This document shows, one piece after another, positions 44,937-53,664 of a stretch of DNA of 64,000 nucleotides. A program made the position numbers and the translations under genes. Each line of letters begins with the position of its first letter. Position 1 is the stretch's first letter. The DNA is from Planctomycetia bacterium. Lineage in GTDB: Bacteria > Planctomycetota > Phycisphaerae > Phycisphaerales > SM1A02. The stretch covers positions 1 through 64,000 of the forward strand of contig SYGP01000037.1 of the NCBI GenBank assembly GCA_005799495.1, given 5' to 3'. The notes under the pieces are model-generated. The model was not told the origin of the DNA. It did not search any database and worked only from the letters and a program-made list of their open reading frames with translations.

Positions 44937-47585
44937 TTAGGCCGCTGTGGGCTGTTCCCCACGATGAATCCGACGACGGCCCCCGAGCCCTGCGCCAGCA
45001 CTGAGCAGTTCACGCGGCTCATGCTGCAGCAGGCGACGCACCGAGGGCAGTGCCGCCAGCAGTGACACGGCACAGACTGCGCACAACGCAGCCGAAATCA
45101 CCAGCGGCTGAACCTCGAAGGACAGTTCCATACCCGCCATATCGCGGTACGAACGGACGCCCATCCACGACAGATGCAGTCCGAACAAGGTTCCAACGAT
45201 GCCCGCTGCGACTCCCACGAGAAGGCTTTCGCCGAGCACCAGTCCGCGCAGCGTGCCGCGTCCGGCCCCGACCGCCTGCAGGACGCCGAGTTCTCGCGCG
45301 CGCGTGGCAACGCCGGCGGCAATCACGCCAGCGGCGGCAAGCGATGCCAGCGCCATCGCCAAGACGGCGACAAGCGAACTGACCGTCATCATGAGGCCCC
45401 CGATGCGCACGATCTCGCGGCGGATTCCCCTTCCGCTGGCAAACACGGCGCCAGGCGCGGCAGCTTCCACTGCTTCCGCGAGGCGCGTCTCGTCTGCATC
45501 CTGCGCGTCCTCGCCCATTTCGATCTGCACGAGGTACGCCTCGCGCGTTCCAAAGCAACGCTGGACAGCCGCAAAGTCCATGAAGACGCAACTCACCGCA
45601 TGCTCCATGTACAGGCTTCGTATCCCGAAGAACTGCGTGGCAACATCGAGGCCAGCGGCGCCCACGACACCCACCACTTCAAACGAGTGGCTCGACTCGG
45701 CCGCGCCGAGTTGCACGCGGTCGCCCACCGTCACGCCGCGTGCGAGCAGGAACTCCTTGGCGACCAACACCGCGTCGCCATCCCGCAGTCGTTGCGCCGC
45801 GCGTCCGGGATCGCCCGCTGTCCAGTCCAGCCGATTCATCGCCAGGAACGGCTGAGAATCGAATCCGATGCACACGACATTCGGCGAGGAGAGACCCTCG
45901 AGGCCGATCACCTGCTCGCCGAGCACGCGCACAGGCAGGTAGCCGACGGCCGCCGAAGAACGCACGCCGGGCAGCAGCCGAATGCGTTCCACTTCGTCAG
46001 CGTTGAACCCACTCGTCTTGAACGCAAAGGCATCGCCGAATCGGACTCGTTCGGAAATGTCGGAGAGAATCGCAGCGCCGTTGGACCATGTACTCACCAG
46101 GATGGCGACGCCCACCATCAGCGCGCCTGCCACGAGTCCGAATCGCCATGGTGTGGCAGCCAGCGATCCCGCCAACAGACCGCGAGGCACTCCGAGGATG
46201 CGTTCGAGCGGTGGGGCGCACAGGCGTGCGAGCGCCCGCAGGATCGGCACGGCGAGCACGAACCAGCCGACATGCAGCAGCGGCAGTCCAACCAGGATGT
46301 AGCACCAGAAACGCGAGTCGCGGTCGGGCACGAGCAGCAGCAGCAGTTGGGCGAGGATGCATACAGCTCCGACGAACGCCGCAGCGACAATGCCGCGCGG
46401 TGATGCCGCACGCGCGTGAACGGCCAGAGCTTCGAGCGGCGAGACGCGTGACGCCTTCCAGGCCGGGAAGAGAGCGCCGCCCACTCCAGCTGCAGTCGAA
46501 CCGGCGACGGCGAGCGCGATGCCAGTCCAGGAAAGTGCGACCCCCGCGGGCAGGAGTGCCGAATACCACCAGACGGCGATGGCGGTCAGCGCGACTCCCA
46601 CGGGAACGCCGATCGCACCACTCGCGAGGCAGAGCATGCCGCCAGCCGTGACTTGGCCGAGGAACAACTGTGCGCGGGTCGCGCCGATGCAGCGTGCAAT
46701 GGCGAAGAGGCGCTGCTGCTCGGCCAGCGCGGTCGTCATCGCTGTGGTCACGATGAACGAACAGCAAAGGAATGCAAGCATCGTGGCGACGGCGATGGCG
46801 ATCCTGCCGCCGGCAGCGGGGCGGTCCAGTCCACTCGATGACAACTCGGTCGGTTCCAGTTTCAGCGGTGAATCGAACGTGGCCGCGTGCGCCTCCATCC
46901 ACGCAGATGGGTTGACACCCTCCTCGAGCACGATCGAGACAAGGTCGACCTCACCCTCACTTTGCACCACATCAGCGAGTACGCGGCGGGAGAGATGCCC
47001 GAGTGGACGCTGCAGTGCACCCAAGGCGGGGCGATCGCGGATGCCGCTGACTTGGAGGACGATGGGCGCGCCGAAATGCACGACTTCCAGCTGGGTGCCC
47101 ACGGTGGCTCCGAGCGCTCGGGCAGCGAGTGCGTCGATGCCGATTTCCGCGTCGCTTGCGGGTGCGCGACCTTCTGCGTACTTGATCTGATCGAAGACCA
47201 CTTCGGTTTCCAGATCCGCGCCACGGCATTGCAGGGTTGCGCGCCGCACGCGGCCGAGCGCATCGGTGCCACCGTCTGCGCGCCGCACCGAGATGGCTCC
47301 TCCGATTCGCCCTGATACAGCCTGCACGTGGGGAAGTTCGCGCGCACGATCGAGCGCGTCGACGCTGAATGCCGCGCCATGCTCATGCACCACGCGTACG
47401 TCCGCTTCGCCGATCAGCGAGCGCATGCGCGCATCGATGTTCGCGAGCGCGGTTTCCAGTGCGCAACTGATGGCAACCACCAGCGTGGAAGCCAGCAGGA
47501 CCGACAAGCCGCAGAGCAGGGTGCGGCTAGGCCGACCGAGCAAGCTCAGTCGAGCGATGTGCCAGCTGGGAGGGATCGATGCCAT
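44937..47585 (-). CDS. ABC transporter permease, double FtsX domain
   Basis: An 882-residue membrane protein. One TM helix at the N-terminus (LLCGLSVLLASTLVVAIS) precedes a large periplasmic domain (MacB core-like), three TMs around residues 290-420, further helices near 440-510, a second periplasmic domain, and three C-terminal TMs. This is the FtsX-MacB_PCD layout duplicated, as in LolC/E-like or large peptide exporters. It starts inside the 3' end of the ATPase gene (59-base overlap); MASIPPSWH is chosen because a longer start lacks hydrophobic logic. Probably exports or extracts lipoprotein or peptide. Confidence 0.85.
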   Translation of the reverse strand: MASIPPSWHIARLSLLGRPSRTLLCGLSVLLASTLVVAISCALETALANIDARMRSLIGEADVRVVHEHGAAFSVDALDRARELPHVQAVSGRIGGAISVRRADGGTDALGRVRRATLQCRGADLETEVVFDQIKYAEGRAPASDAEIGIDALAARALGATVGTQLEVVHFGAPIVLQVSGIRDRPALGALQRPLGHLSRRVLADVVQSEGEVDLVSIVLEEGVNPSAWMEAHAATFDSPLKLEPTELSSSGLDRPAAGGRIAIAVATMLAFLCCSFIVTTAMTTALAEQQRLFAIARCIGATRAQLFLGQVTAGGMLCLASGAIGVPVGVALTAIAVWWYSALLPAGVALSWTGIALAVAGSTAAGVGGALFPAWKASRVSPLEALAVHARAASPRGIVAAAFVGAVCILAQLLLLLVPDRDSRFWCYILVGLPLLHVGWFVLAVPILRALARLCAPPLERILGVPRGLLAGSLAATPWRFGLVAGALMVGVAILVSTWSNGAAILSDISERVRFGDAFAFKTSGFNADEVERIRLLPGVRSSAAVGYLPVRVLGEQVIGLEGLSSPNVVCIGFDSQPFLAMNRLDWTAGDPGRAAQRLRDGDAVLVAKEFLLARGVTVGDRVQLGAAESSHSFEVVGVVGAAGLDVATQFFGIRSLYMEHAVSCVFMDFAAVQRCFGTREAYLVQIEMGEDAQDADETRLAEAVEAAAPGAVFASGRGIRREIVRIGGLMMTVSSLVAVLAMALASLAAAGVIAAGVATRARELGVLQAVGAGRGTLRGLVLGESLLVGVAAGIVGTLFGLHLSWMGVRSYRDMAGMELSFEVQPLVISAALCAVCAVSLLAALPSVRRLLQHEPRELLSAGAGLGGRRRIHRGEQPTAA

Positions 47586-48300
47586 GACTTTCCAGACTTC
47601 CAGCCACGCGTCCGTCGTGGAGGATGAACGTGCGACGACAATGCGATGCGGCAACAGGTTCGTGCGTGACCATCAGCACGGTCAGTCCTCGGCGGTCCGC
47701 GGTGTCCTCGAGCAGCCTCCACAGTGCAGCGCTCGTGGTGGAATCGAGGCTGCCGGTCGGTTCGTCGGCGAGCACCACGGGCGGATCAAGCAGGAGCGCG
47801 CGTGCACTCGCCACGCGCTGCTGTTCACCGCCGGACAACGTGTCCGGTCGATGCATGCTGCGGTCCGCGAGACCCAGCTCACCGAGCAGTGCGCGCGCAC
47901 GCTCGCGAAGGTCGCGTTCATGCATGCCATCGAGCAGCCCCGGCAGCATCACATTGCCGAGCGCATCGAGCGTCGGGATCAGGTTGAACTGCTGGAAGAT
48001 GATGCCGATGCCACGGCGGCGATAGCGCACAAGATCCGCTTCGCTCAGCGAGTGAACGGCAGTCCCGCCGACGACGATCTCTCCACGCTCGGGGCGGTCC
48101 AGGCCTGCAAGCAAGTGCAACAGGGTGCTCTTGCCGCTGCCGGATCGGCCCATCACCGCGTAGAACCCCGGAGCTTCGATGGTGAGGTCGGCGCCGCGCA
48201 GCGCGTTCACTGCTCGCCCACCACGAGCAGCGGGGGCGTAACTCTTCTCCACGCCGCGAACCGAGATGCGAGGGTCAGGTGACGGGGTGCTTGGCGTCAT
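47527..48300 (-). CDS. ABC transporter ATP-binding protein (LolD/MacB type)
   Basis: A 257-residue ATPase with Walker A GRSGSGKSTLLHLLAGLD, the Q-loop FQQFNLIPTL, signature LSGGEQQRVASARALL, Walker B VLADEPTGSLD and the H-loop VTHEP. The FQQFNL pattern is typical of LolD/MacB/FtsE relatives that pair with FtsX-type permeases such as the downstream gene. Its start overlaps the gcvH end by 26 bases. Confidence 0.92.
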   Translation of the reverse strand: MTPSTPSPDPRISVRGVEKSYAPAARGGRAVNALRGADLTIEAPGFYAVMGRSGSGKSTLLHLLAGLDRPERGEIVVGGTAVHSLSEADLVRYRRRGIGIIFQQFNLIPTLDALGNVMLPGLLDGMHERDLRERARALLGELGLADRSMHRPDTLSGGEQQRVASARALLLDPPVVLADEPTGSLDSTTSAALWRLLEDTADRRGLTVLMVTHEPVAASHCRRTFILHDGRVAGSLESHGIDPSQLAHRSTELARSA

Positions 48301-48658
48301 AGGTGGTCGAGTCCATCAGCGCCGCAAGACCGCTGGTGTCAGCTGCGCGCAGACGAACGAGCCAGCCCTTGCCGAAGGGATCGGAATTCACCAGCGAAGG
48401 ATCCTTCGTGACCGCGTCATTGATCGCTGTGATGGTTCCGCCGACCGCACTGTAGACATCGCTCGTCGTCTTGACGCTCTCCACCTCTCCCACCGGACTG
48501 CCCGCCGCCACCGTCGTGCCGACACCTTTCAACTGCACGAAAGTGACATCCGTGAGTTCGTTCGCCGCAAACTGCGTGATCCCAACGACCACTTCATCGC
48601 CCTCCGTGCGGAACCATTCGTGCGAGTCGGTGAAACGGCAGGTGGATGGACTTGGCAT
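48275..48658 (-). CDS. gcvH: Glycine cleavage system H protein
   Basis: A 127-residue lipoyl carrier. The lipoylated lysine is K63 in EVESVKTTSDVYS; VGITQFAANELTDVTFVQL and the C-terminal KGWLVRLR are conserved. The P, T and L proteins are not in the window. It is the first gene of a run with the ABC ATPase and permease, which has no clear link to glycine cleavage. Confidence 0.95.
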   Translation of the reverse strand: MPSPSTCRFTDSHEWFRTEGDEVVVGITQFAANELTDVTFVQLKGVGTTVAAGSPVGEVESVKTTSDVYSAVGGTITAINDAVTKDPSLVNSDPFGKGWLVRLRAADTSGLAALMDSTTYDAKHPVT

Positions 48659-48712
48659 TCGTGTGTTTCTCGTGAGCAGGCTTCGGGAAAGCAGGGAATG
48701 GTAGCCGCCTGC

Positions 48713-48718
48713 TATCCT
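48713..48718 (+). promoter_or_regulatory. -10 box (TATCCT) before the TIM-barrel-cmk-plsC-cca operon
   Basis: TATCCT lies 21 bases before the ATG at 48740, giving a short leader with no clear ribosome site. It is the likely promoter of the four-gene operon. Confidence 0.4.
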
Positions 48719-48739
48719 CGCGTGTCGGGTCGCCACCAC

Positions 48740-49531
48740 ATGGGTTCCGAGATCCATATCTCGCTCTCCGCCTCCTGCCTCCTGCAGCCATTGCCGAGGC
48801 AGCAGTCGCCCATCGCGCTGCTGGATGTGCCGCGCTATGTGGCGGAGGAGCTGGAGGTGCGTGGGATCCAGATTCCTGTTCAGATGATCCGGCAACAAAC
48901 GCCGCAGACGCTCGAACGCCTCCGCGATGAAGCAGATCGCGCACAGTGCCCGTGCCTCGTGCTGTACCGAGATGAGCCGCTCGATTTCGTGGCGGATGGT
49001 GAAAAGTCTGCGCAGGTCCTGCGCGAGATGGGCAAGCGGGCACGTCTGCTTGGCTGTGCCGAAGTTGCCGTTCGGGTCGCGAACATCGCCACGGCCTCTG
49101 CGCAGATCGCACCGCTCATGAAGGCTGCGCTCGATGGACTCCAGCGCTTCGAGGTGAATCTGCTGATTCGTCCCTCCGAAGATCCGTGCGACCAGCCGGA
49201 CGCGGTGATCGACTTGGTTCGCAAGATCGGCGGCTTCCATATTGGTGCGATGCCATCCTTCGCGAACGCGGGTGCGACGGGCGATGCGCAGCAGTCCTTG
49301 CGCAAGCTCATCCCCTATTCACTTGCCGTGGAAGCCACGGTGACATCCTTGAGCAAGGCGGGTGTGCCGGAGGATGAGTCGTTCGATGCGCACATCGACA
49401 TGCTCGTGCAACTCGGATTCTCGAACAAGTTGTCGATCGATTGGCGCGGCGGCGGCAATTGGGCGCAGGCAGTGCAGGGTGTTCGCGCACACATGATGAA
49501 GAAGTTGGGGCAAGGGGATCCGGTGACATGA
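48740..49531 (+). CDS. TIM-barrel protein (sugar phosphate isomerase/epimerase-like)
   Basis: A 263-residue protein with alternating beta-strand and helix segments: CPCLVLYRDEP, CAEVAVRVANIA, FEVNLLIRPSE, GFHIGAMPSFANAG, IPYSLAVEATV and KLSIDWRGGGNW. The order resembles the xylose-isomerase-like TIM barrel, although the usual His/Glu metal ligands are not all evident, so catalysis is uncertain. It heads an operon and its stop overlaps the cmk start (ATGA). Confidence 0.6.
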   Translation: MGSEIHISLSASCLLQPLPRQQSPIALLDVPRYVAEELEVRGIQIPVQMIRQQTPQTLERLRDEADRAQCPCLVLYRDEPLDFVADGEKSAQVLREMGKRARLLGCAEVAVRVANIATASAQIAPLMKAALDGLQRFEVNLLIRPSEDPCDQPDAVIDLVRKIGGFHIGAMPSFANAGATGDAQQSLRKLIPYSLAVEATVTSLSKAGVPEDESFDAHIDMLVQLGFSNKLSIDWRGGGNWAQAVQGVRAHMMKKLGQGDPVT

Positions 49532-50238
49532 GCCGCTCGCTCATCGTGACGATCGATGGCCCGGCGGGAACGGGGAAGTCATCCGCAGCGGCCATGCTCG
49601 CCGAGCGACTGGGGTTCGACATGCTTGATACGGGCGCGATGTACCGAGCCGTCGCGCTTCTTGCGATCGAGGCGGGGATACTGCCGTCGGACGGCGCGCT
49701 CATCGCAGCCGCCATGGATCGATCGACACTCCAAGTGGACTTCTCCGTCCAACCTCCGATCATTCGGCTCGATGGAAGAGATGTGCACCTGCGGATTCGA
49801 GATCATGATGTCACCAGGATTGTTTCGCAGGTGGCCTCGCACCGCGATGTCCGCCATCGCATGGTGGAAGCGCAGCGACAAGTCGCGTGGACCCATGCGA
49901 AGTTGGTGACGGAGGGGCGTGATCAGGGAACCGTCGTGTTTCCAGACGCAGTCGTTCACATTTGGCTCGATGCGCGTCCGGAAGTCCGGGCCCACCGACG
50001 CGCCGAAGAACTCCGCGCTCAGGGAATCGACGTGGATGATGCGGCGGTCCTCCGCGATATCGTGACACGCGATGCGTCCGATCGCGGGCGCGCGGAGGGT
50101 CCGCTGCGTCAGCCCGCAGGAGCGCATGTGGTCGATACAAGCGATCTTTCATTTGCGCAGGTTGTCGATGGTCTCGAAGCGATCGTCCGCGAGCGCCTCG
50201 CCGCCGCCAACGTCGGGTGCGGTGGTGTATCGGCGTGA
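49528..50238 (+). CDS. cmk: Cytidylate kinase
   Basis: Phosphorylates CMP and dCMP. The 236-residue protein has the P-loop TIDGPAGTGKSSAA, LDTGAMYRA and the signature TEGRDQGTVVFPDA, with Gln where most have Ile. The start MSRSLIVTIDG at 49528 overlaps the previous stop by 4 bases, and its own stop overlaps the plsC start, as expected in the common cmk-plsC arrangement. Confidence 0.94.
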   Translation: MSRSLIVTIDGPAGTGKSSAAAMLAERLGFDMLDTGAMYRAVALLAIEAGILPSDGALIAAAMDRSTLQVDFSVQPPIIRLDGRDVHLRIRDHDVTRIVSQVASHRDVRHRMVEAQRQVAWTHAKLVTEGRDQGTVVFPDAVVHIWLDARPEVRAHRRAEELRAQGIDVDDAAVLRDIVTRDASDRGRAEGPLRQPAGAHVVDTSDLSFAQVVDGLEAIVRERLAAANVGCGGVSA

Positions 50239-50966
50239 GGAACTCGTTTGACCATCGTCGTCGACGCCCTGGCTACGGGCTGCTGCGCACGGCGGTTTGG
50301 GATGCAAGCGCACAGGTCTGCCAGTCCGTGTTGTCATGGCGGTATCGCTTCCGCGTCGAGGGCGCGCATCTGGTTCCGCGCACGGGACCTCTGATCTTCA
50401 TCGGGAACCATCAGTCCTACCTGGATCCCATGATTCACTGCCTCGCGGTCGCGGATCGAGCTCCCCGGCCGATGGCCAAGGGGGAACTCTTCCGAAATCC
50501 TGCCTTTGGCGCCGTACTCCGCGCCGTGGGCACCATCCCGATCCGTCCGGAGCGCGGGAATCGTGACGCGTTTCGGGCGGCACTGGGGGAACTGGAGGCG
50601 GGGCGCACGGTCATGATCTATCCCGAGGGTGGGCGATCGATCGACGGATCGGTGCAGCCATTTCAACGCGGGGTCGAATTGCTTGCGCGCAAGTCGGGGG
50701 CGACGATCGTTCCCATGGGGATCGACGGCGCATACGACGTGTGGTCGCCGCATGCACCGCTTCCGAAGTGGAGCGGGCGCATTTGGGCAACCGTCGGTGC
50801 GCCCATCGGCCCTGAGCAGCAGGCGATCCTTTTCCGCGACGTGGACGCTGGACTCGAGGAACTTCGCGCATGCATCCGGAGACTCATGCTTCGCTGTCGC
50901 GCGCAGCTTCGCGCTCGGTCCGACGGCGCGTTCCCAGCGCGTGGAGCGGCTGATCATGGCAACTGA
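50235..50966 (+). CDS. plsC: 1-acyl-sn-glycerol-3-phosphate acyltransferase
   Basis: Makes phosphatidic acid at the inner face of the membrane. The HX4D motif is H59-Q-S-Y-L-D64 in GNHQSYLDP, followed by the glycerol-phosphate site MIYPEGGRS and IVPMGIDG. At 243 residues it is typical of PlsC. GTG 50235 overlaps the cmk stop by 4 bases (GTGA). Confidence 0.91.
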   Translation: MRNSFDHRRRRPGYGLLRTAVWDASAQVCQSVLSWRYRFRVEGAHLVPRTGPLIFIGNHQSYLDPMIHCLAVADRAPRPMAKGELFRNPAFGAVLRAVGTIPIRPERGNRDAFRAALGELEAGRTVMIYPEGGRSIDGSVQPFQRGVELLARKSGATIVPMGIDGAYDVWSPHAPLPKWSGRIWATVGAPIGPEQQAILFRDVDAGLEELRACIRRLMLRCRAQLRARSDGAFPARGAADHGN

Positions 50967-52212
50967 TCCGTCGCCGCGCGGCTCCCAGCAGGCGCCGACG
51001 ATCGCTCCCCGTGCGGCTGCGCTTGCGATCGCTCGATTGCTGCGAGGGAAGGGACATGTGGCGTATCTGGCGGGGGGATGCGTTCGCGATGAACTGCTCG
51101 GTCTCGAGCCAGCTGACTATGACCTTGCAACGGATGCGATTCCAGAGCAGATTCAAGAGGTGTTCCCAAAGGCTCGAGGGGTTGGGGAGTCCTTTGGCGT
51201 GATGCTTGTTCGGTTTCAAGGACGCACCGTGGAGGTGGCGACCTTTCGCTCCGATGGTCCGTATCACGATGGACGTCGCCCGAGTGAGGTGCAATACGCA
51301 ACTGCGAGGGAAGACGCACAGCGCAGGGACTTCACGATCAATGGGCTGTTTCGCGATACCGAGTCAGGCGATGTCGTGGACTTCGTTGGCGGTCAATCGG
51401 ACCTTGCCAATCGGACTCTGCGGGCCATTGGTGATCCACACGACCGAATCCGCGAAGATCGATTGCGTTCCCTTCGAGCGGTGCGGTTTGCCGCGCGATT
51501 CTCGCTTGAGGTGGATGCACGGACGCAGGCCGCGATCGAGGCGACCGCTTCCGAGCTGCGGGGCGTCAGCCGCGAGCGAGTGGGTGGCGAGTTGCGTCGC
51601 ATGCTCGCCCATCCGACCCGTCACCGCGCCATCACGTTGCTCGAACAGTGGCGGCTCGATGCATCGACGCTTGGGGAGGCGCATTCTGCGGGCGAACTGC
51701 CGCGGGTTGCAGCGCTCCCGGCGGATGCGTCTTTCGCAGCGACGCTCGCCGCATGGAGCTTGGACCGAGCCCAACGGAACGCCGCGTCTGGCGTGGAGCA
51801 TTGGTCGGAGGTGGTCAATCTCTCGTCGCGTGAGCGCGCGGACCTGCTGGAGATCCGCCGAATCGTTGGTGTCATCGCAGCGGAGTGGCGCACACTCTCG
51901 AAGGCAGCTCGCAAGCGGCTCGCATCCTCGCCGTGCTTCCCTCCAGCCCTGGATGTTCACGCTGGTTGCGATCTCCGTCACTCACGGAGCGTGCGGAGCG
52001 AGGTGGATGCACTCGCTCAGGAAGTTGGCGGGATTGCGCCCATGCCCTTCGTGCGCGGTGACGATCTTGTTCAGATGGGGTTCGTTCCCGGGCCCGCGTT
52101 CAAGCGGGTGCTGGATGGGGTTTACGACCTGCAACTCGAGGGGAAGGTGATCGACCCCGCAGAAGCCCTTGTGCAAGCGCGCGCGATGTTGCGGAGCCTC
52201 GACGGAATCTGA
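50956..52212 (+). CDS. CCA tRNA nucleotidyltransferase / poly(A) polymerase family
   Basis: A 418-residue class II nucleotidyltransferase with YLAGGCVRDELLG, the metal Asp pair in YDLATDA, QRRDFTINGLF and EDRLRSLRAVRFAARF. A C-terminal helical arm follows. The four tRNA genes in this window lack an encoded CCA end, so the cell needs a CCA-adding enzyme; the family also includes A-adding and poly(A) enzymes that cannot be told apart here. It starts 11 bases before the end of plsC. Confidence 0.9.
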   Translation: MATDPSPRGSQQAPTIAPRAAALAIARLLRGKGHVAYLAGGCVRDELLGLEPADYDLATDAIPEQIQEVFPKARGVGESFGVMLVRFQGRTVEVATFRSDGPYHDGRRPSEVQYATAREDAQRRDFTINGLFRDTESGDVVDFVGGQSDLANRTLRAIGDPHDRIREDRLRSLRAVRFAARFSLEVDARTQAAIEATASELRGVSRERVGGELRRMLAHPTRHRAITLLEQWRLDASTLGEAHSAGELPRVAALPADASFAATLAAWSLDRAQRNAASGVEHWSEVVNLSSRERADLLEIRRIVGVIAAEWRTLSKAARKRLASSPCFPPALDVHAGCDLRHSRSVRSEVDALAQEVGGIAPMPFVRGDDLVQMGFVPGPAFKRVLDGVYDLQLEGKVIDPAEALVQARAMLRSLDGI

Positions 52213-52280
52213 GGACGCCGAGAGTGGTGGGTCGGGAGGCGTGTCCACGAGAATGCCCTCGAATTCCCGTTCGCCCCGTA

Positions 52281-52286
52281 TATGAT
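52281..52286 (+). promoter_or_regulatory. -10 box (TATGAT), leaderless ClpP-fold gene
   Basis: TATGAT, extended to TATATGAT, ends 6 bases before the ATG at 52293. Confidence 0.55.
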
Positions 52287-52292
52287 TCGGCG

Positions 52293-53597
52293 ATGCGAAC
52301 CCTCTTCGTGCTTTCGTTGACCTGTGCGATTGCGCTCACGGCTGTGCCCGATGCTTTTTCGCAAGGTGCACCCGCGGGGACGCCGAGTGGGAAGCAGTCC
52401 AAGCCTGCCGCCAAGCCGCCGACAACGAAGCCGCCGACGCCGACGACGAAGGCGCCCCCGGCAGGCAAGGCTGCCGCCGCTCCCAAGAAGCCCACCGTGA
52501 CTGCGGATCCGGCTGAGAAGCCGAAGCGGGTGTATGTGGTTCCCATGGGTGTTCGTGGCAAGGGAGTGTTTGGGCTTGACATCCATGCGCAGCCCTATGG
52601 TGCCGTCGTGAAGGACATCGACGAAAAGAAGCCGGATGTGGTGGTCTTCATCCTGGATTCGGCAGATCTCGATTCGGTTCGCTACCTCGGCGATGACCCG
52701 CGCAAGTTCGGCATGTTCGATGATGACTCGATGCGCGCGCTGTCGCGAGATCTGCATGAGGTCGTGGACAGAAATGGCTGTGATGCAGTGATGATCATCC
52801 GCGATGCGGTGGGCTACTCAGCCCTGCTTGGGCTGAACTGGTCCAACATGTACATGACGGAGTCCGCGCGACTCGCAGGGCTCTCACGGATCAAGGAGCG
52901 CACCGAAGTTGAAGATCCCGAGGTGAAGGCAAAGTTCCGAGAGGCGTTCGTGGGAATCTGCAACGGTTTCCTCATCGCGGGCGGCTACAACCCATCGATC
53001 GGACTTGCCATGATGCGCGATGACAAGATGCTGAGTGCAACATTCAAGGGACGCGAAATCGTGTGGACGGAGGACGCGTCGGGCACATGGGTCGTGGATG
53101 GCAGCCCCGAACGCATCACGGCAAACTTCAATGCTGAACTTGCGGAAGAACTGGGAGTGTCCGATGGCACGGTTTCCGATGATCCGGCCACCATGATCGA
53201 CGACATGATGTACCAGCGCGGTTATCGATCGTTTGAGCGCATCCCAGAGGACGGCGCGGTGATCGTGAATGAGTACATCGAGGGGTGGCGAAAGGCCCTC
53301 GCGGACATTGTGGAGGCGTACCCCAAGTATGAGGAGGCGCTCGGCGATGCCACGGGCGCGAACGAGAAGAAGTTCGTTCAGAAGGCCAAGAGCATTCTCG
53401 AGTCCGTGTTGGCGAAGTTGAAGAAGTACCCTGCGATTGAGATGAAATTGCGTCAGGAGTTTGGGATCACCAAATTGGAGATCGAGACGGAAATTCTTCG
53501 CCTGCAGGAGCGCCTCCGCGGATTGAACAAGTCAGGCACGGCGCCCGCGAGCGGAGGGCGTCAAAGGGGAGGCGGCGGTATCGGCGCCGGATCATGA
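52293..53597 (+). CDS. Secreted ClpP-fold protein without catalytic serine
   Basis: A 434-residue exported protein: signal peptide (to about AFSQ), a Lys/Pro/Thr-rich linker to residue 75, a domain starting RVYVVPMGVRGKGVFGLDI, and a charged helical tail rich in Lys and Arg ending in a Gly-rich stretch. The domain aligns without gaps to the next gene at CDAVMIIRDAVGYSALLGLN against HRLVAWIEKAISGGAFTALW; the nucleophile Ser there is Gly174 here, and the NSNGG oxyanion strand is DSADL. It looks like a pseudo-protease partner of the next protein. Confidence 0.7.
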   Translation: MRTLFVLSLTCAIALTAVPDAFSQGAPAGTPSGKQSKPAAKPPTTKPPTPTTKAPPAGKAAAAPKKPTVTADPAEKPKRVYVVPMGVRGKGVFGLDIHAQPYGAVVKDIDEKKPDVVVFILDSADLDSVRYLGDDPRKFGMFDDDSMRALSRDLHEVVDRNGCDAVMIIRDAVGYSALLGLNWSNMYMTESARLAGLSRIKERTEVEDPEVKAKFREAFVGICNGFLIAGGYNPSIGLAMMRDDKMLSATFKGREIVWTEDASGTWVVDGSPERITANFNAELAEELGVSDGTVSDDPATMIDDMMYQRGYRSFERIPEDGAVIVNEYIEGWRKALADIVEAYPKYEEALGDATGANEKKFVQKAKSILESVLAKLKKYPAIEMKLRQEFGITKLEIETEILRLQERLRGLNKSGTAPASGGRQRGGGGIGAGS

Positions 53598-53664
53598 GGT
53601 TTGGACCCGCTCCGACGAAAATGACTGCAGCGATTTGTCCGCACTTGCACGAATGAGGCACGAG

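Noticed and set aside
42985-44940. 651-codon open frame opposite uvrB
   Set aside because: Shadow of uvrB; arginine- and histidine-rich translation with no family resemblance.
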